Origin: Sterolibacterium sp964521075
GTDB taxonomy: Bacteria > Pseudomonadota > Gammaproteobacteria > Burkholderiales > Rhodocyclaceae
DNA length: 25,074 bases
NCBI GenBank assembly: GCA_964521075.1
Contig: CAZFPI010000029.1
Coordinates: 1-25,074 of the forward strand
Direction of reading: 5' to 3'
Below the pieces are notes generated by a model. It did no database searches, was not told the DNA's origin, and saw nothing but the letters and a program-made list of their open reading frames with translations. Shown piece after piece: positions 23,651-25,074 of the stretch. Made by a program: the position numbers and the translations under genes. How positions within the stretch are numbered: the stretch's first letter is position 1; every line of letters begins with the position of its first letter.

Positions 23651-24942
23651 GCGGTTTCAGTCAAAAAGTTAGCCAATGTCACTAAGCGCATTGGGTGCGT
23701 CCATATCGCATCATTTAGTTCGACACTCTGATTCCGGTATGGAAGACGCACGGTCCATTCGCCATCGATCTGATCGAGCCATGAAAGCTTTTTCTTGTTC
23801 GCTTGCACTTCTTCATGGCGATCAATAAGCGCATTGAAATATTCTTTAGGATCAAACTTTGCTGTAAACAGCCGCAGACCGTGGACTGTCTCGTTACTCA
23901 GTCCGACATCGTCTAGTGCAGCTACCGAATCAATGGCTCGATTTACAAGATCGCCAATTCTTGGGGCCAACTCGACCAATCCAGGTGTTTCTAATACTTT
24001 GTCAGGGCTAATCAGGGACCCCTGTTGTTGTGTCGCGTGAGCAAGAAATCGCCTGAACGAGTAATCGAGCGCGGTAGCAGCATCCTCGTAATCGATGGAC
24101 GCCTGAATAGCCTGCCGCGTCTTTGTTGTTGCCTTGGGTAGTAATTGAAGCGCCAACTCTCTTTGTTCGACTTTCTCGACAGGGGGATGCGCAACCAACA
24201 TCGCCGTTATCTCGTTTCGTATCTCGTGCTCGCCGCTAGTAATGAGATCGCGCAGTACTTTCCGTTCATTTGACTTCGCTTCACGGGGCGCAAGGTAGTC
24301 AGAGATATCTCGAAGAAGCTGCCCATTCGGGGGCAGGGCGCACTCTCCCTTTTCTAGGGCCCGCTTGCAGGCCTCAGTAATATTCCTACGAAATTGACCA
24401 CCACGAGTCCCAGAGTCGCCGCTAATGAACCCAGGTAAATTCTGGTCCCGCTCCCAAGCACTCAGCAACCGTGTTGAATTTTCTGCAGGAAGATCGTCCT
24501 GCGTGAGTACCCCGACATCCCGAGAGAATGGACGGTACACGCCCGTGAATCCAAAGACTCGTGGTCCGTTCAGATAGTTGCGTCTGCTCAGGCGTTCATT
24601 CAAAGCCTTTGCGCGTGTCGCCTTTTGGTTGCCTGGAAGTCCTTCTGTACGTCCTTTCCCGGGATTTCGAACGATTGCTTCGACGACTATCCATTCGAAA
24701 GCGATATCCACAGTGGTCAATCCATGGTCTGCAGTCAGTTCGTGTAGCGTCTGGTAGGCGATAGCACCCACTGCTGAGACAGTAACAAAGCGGGGCAAAC
24801 TCATTCGAGCACGTACCCCGGGGGCCAGCACATTCGCAATACGATCCGCGATGGCACTGAGACCAAGCGGGTCGAGCCCCCCCTCCCCCACTGCTCCAGG
24901 ATCGTAGGCAGAAAGCCGGGGCAGTTGATCAATAAGAGACAT
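23647..24942 (-). CDS. Uncharacterised 431-aa protein, first gene of the helicase/PLD operon
   Basis: Not recognised with certainty. It begins MSLIDQLPRLSAYDPGAVGE. An early segment, DPLGLSAIADRIANVLAPGVRARMSLPRFV, resembles the N-terminal pattern of DUF6361-type proteins (short helix, L-PG, then an aromatic/Arg segment), which occur beside helicase and PLD genes; this is a recollection, not a search result. The rest is mostly helical with many charged residues; no membrane segments or catalytic motifs are evident. The ATG at 24942 overlaps the TAA of an upstream frame (TAATG). An upstream TTG at 24960 is possible, but neither has a ribosome-binding site. The gene ends in an ATGA overlap with the PLD gene. 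It could be a recognition or regulatory component. Confidence 0.75.
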   Translation of the reverse strand: MSLIDQLPRLSAYDPGAVGEGGLDPLGLSAIADRIANVLAPGVRARMSLPRFVTVSAVGAIAYQTLHELTADHGLTTVDIAFEWIVVEAIVRNPGKGRTEGLPGNQKATRAKALNERLSRRNYLNGPRVFGFTGVYRPFSRDVGVLTQDDLPAENSTRLLSAWERDQNLPGFISGDSGTRGGQFRRNITEACKRALEKGECALPPNGQLLRDISDYLAPREAKSNERKVLRDLITSGEHEIRNEITAMLVAHPPVEKVEQRELALQLLPKATTKTRQAIQASIDYEDAATALDYSFRRFLAHATQQQGSLISPDKVLETPGLVELAPRIGDLVNRAIDSVAALDDVGLSNETVHGLRLFTAKFDPKEYFNALIDRHEEVQANKKKLSWLDQIDGEWTVRLPYRNQSVELNDAIWTHPMRLVTLANFLTETA

Positions 24943-25074
24943 TACAGATCTGTCACGCAAACATTGAGGGTAGGTGGTCCGGATGACTTTGACTTGGCTT
25001 TTATTCTTTTGATTATATGCTTGCCGTCAATCGCCACCACGGTGTCGGTGCCCAGCGCGGGCAGAATCGAGCCC
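24942..25074 (-). pseudogene. N-terminal ISAs1-family transposase fragment fused to junction sequence (cut by window edge)
   Basis: An open frame entering from the right edge reads GSILPALGTDTVVAIDGK over 25020-25074, matching the ISAs1 transposase segment around (V)VA(I/L)DGK. It then continues through unrelated AT-rich sequence (HIIKRIKAKSKSSGPPTLNV...) to TAA at 24942-24944. GC content drops sharply at 25019/25020, marking a junction. With the C-terminal remnant at 18422-18780 in the same orientation, it looks like one transposase gene split by the helicase/PLD cassette. About 35-40 residues between AIDGK and SNEK are missing. With only 18 matching residues visible, the assignment is moderate. 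Confidence 0.6.

Overview
The window looks like a chromosomal segment of a betaproteobacterium, probably Rhodocyclales/Nitrosomonadales-like. The evidence is the GC-rich DNA, the short Ala-rich signal peptide of a trimeric general porin ending in Phe, the argS/porin and ispB/tRNA-Pro housekeeping context, and the REP-like and IS-derived repeats between genes. The species assignment is inference only.

Layout. (1) 1-538: the 5' part of argS on the minus strand, divergent from a porin gene (878-1948) that ends at a strong terminator. (2) 2154-5342: a molybdate operon, modA-modB-modC-modE, behind a perfect ModE-type palindrome; modA and modB are separated by a REP-like inverted repeat and a CT-rich tract. 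(3) 5412-6640: a sigma70-like promoter, ispB, tRNA-Pro(CGG) and a terminator. (4) 6641-7353: a repeat-rich spacer with an 11-bp tandem repeat, a 56-nt REP copy, a MITE-like element and a possible 56-codon ORF. (5) 7354-10311: a membrane-anchored PAS-PAS-GGDEF-EAL protein whose GGDEF site is degenerate and whose EAL site looks intact. (6) 10467-18380: eight co-directional CoA-thioester genes: acyl-CoA dehydrogenase, alpha-methylacyl-CoA racemase, MaoC-like, MaoC hydratase, second acyl-CoA dehydrogenase, DUF2889 protein, and two family III CoA-transferases. (7) 18422-25074: an ISAs1-family transposase remnant that appears split, with a C-terminal piece at 18422-18780 and an N-terminal piece at 25020-25074. 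Between the pieces lies a less GC-rich, three-gene minus-strand operon.

How the genes work together. Region 6 reads as a compact pathway module: CoA transfer to a carboxylic acid, correction of the alpha-methyl stereocentre, dehydrogenation by a probably heteromeric acyl-CoA dehydrogenase, and hydration by a probably heteromeric MaoC pair. No thiolase or 3-hydroxyacyl-CoA dehydrogenase is present, so the last step is either elsewhere or done by something unexpected. The gene set is reminiscent of steroid or isoprenoid side-chain degradation, but the substrate cannot be read from the sequence.

Region 7 encodes, in transcription order, an uncharacterised 431-aa protein, a PLD-like protein with non-canonical HKD motifs, and a 914-aa SNF2-type helicase. 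All three are translationally coupled (TAATG, ATGA, and a 16-nt overlap with a TTG start). Helicase plus PLD nuclease in a transferred cassette suggests an anti-phage or anti-plasmid defence system. It recalls helicase/PLD systems such as Azaca or DISARM in content, but identity with either was not established. It is the best candidate for an undescribed system here.
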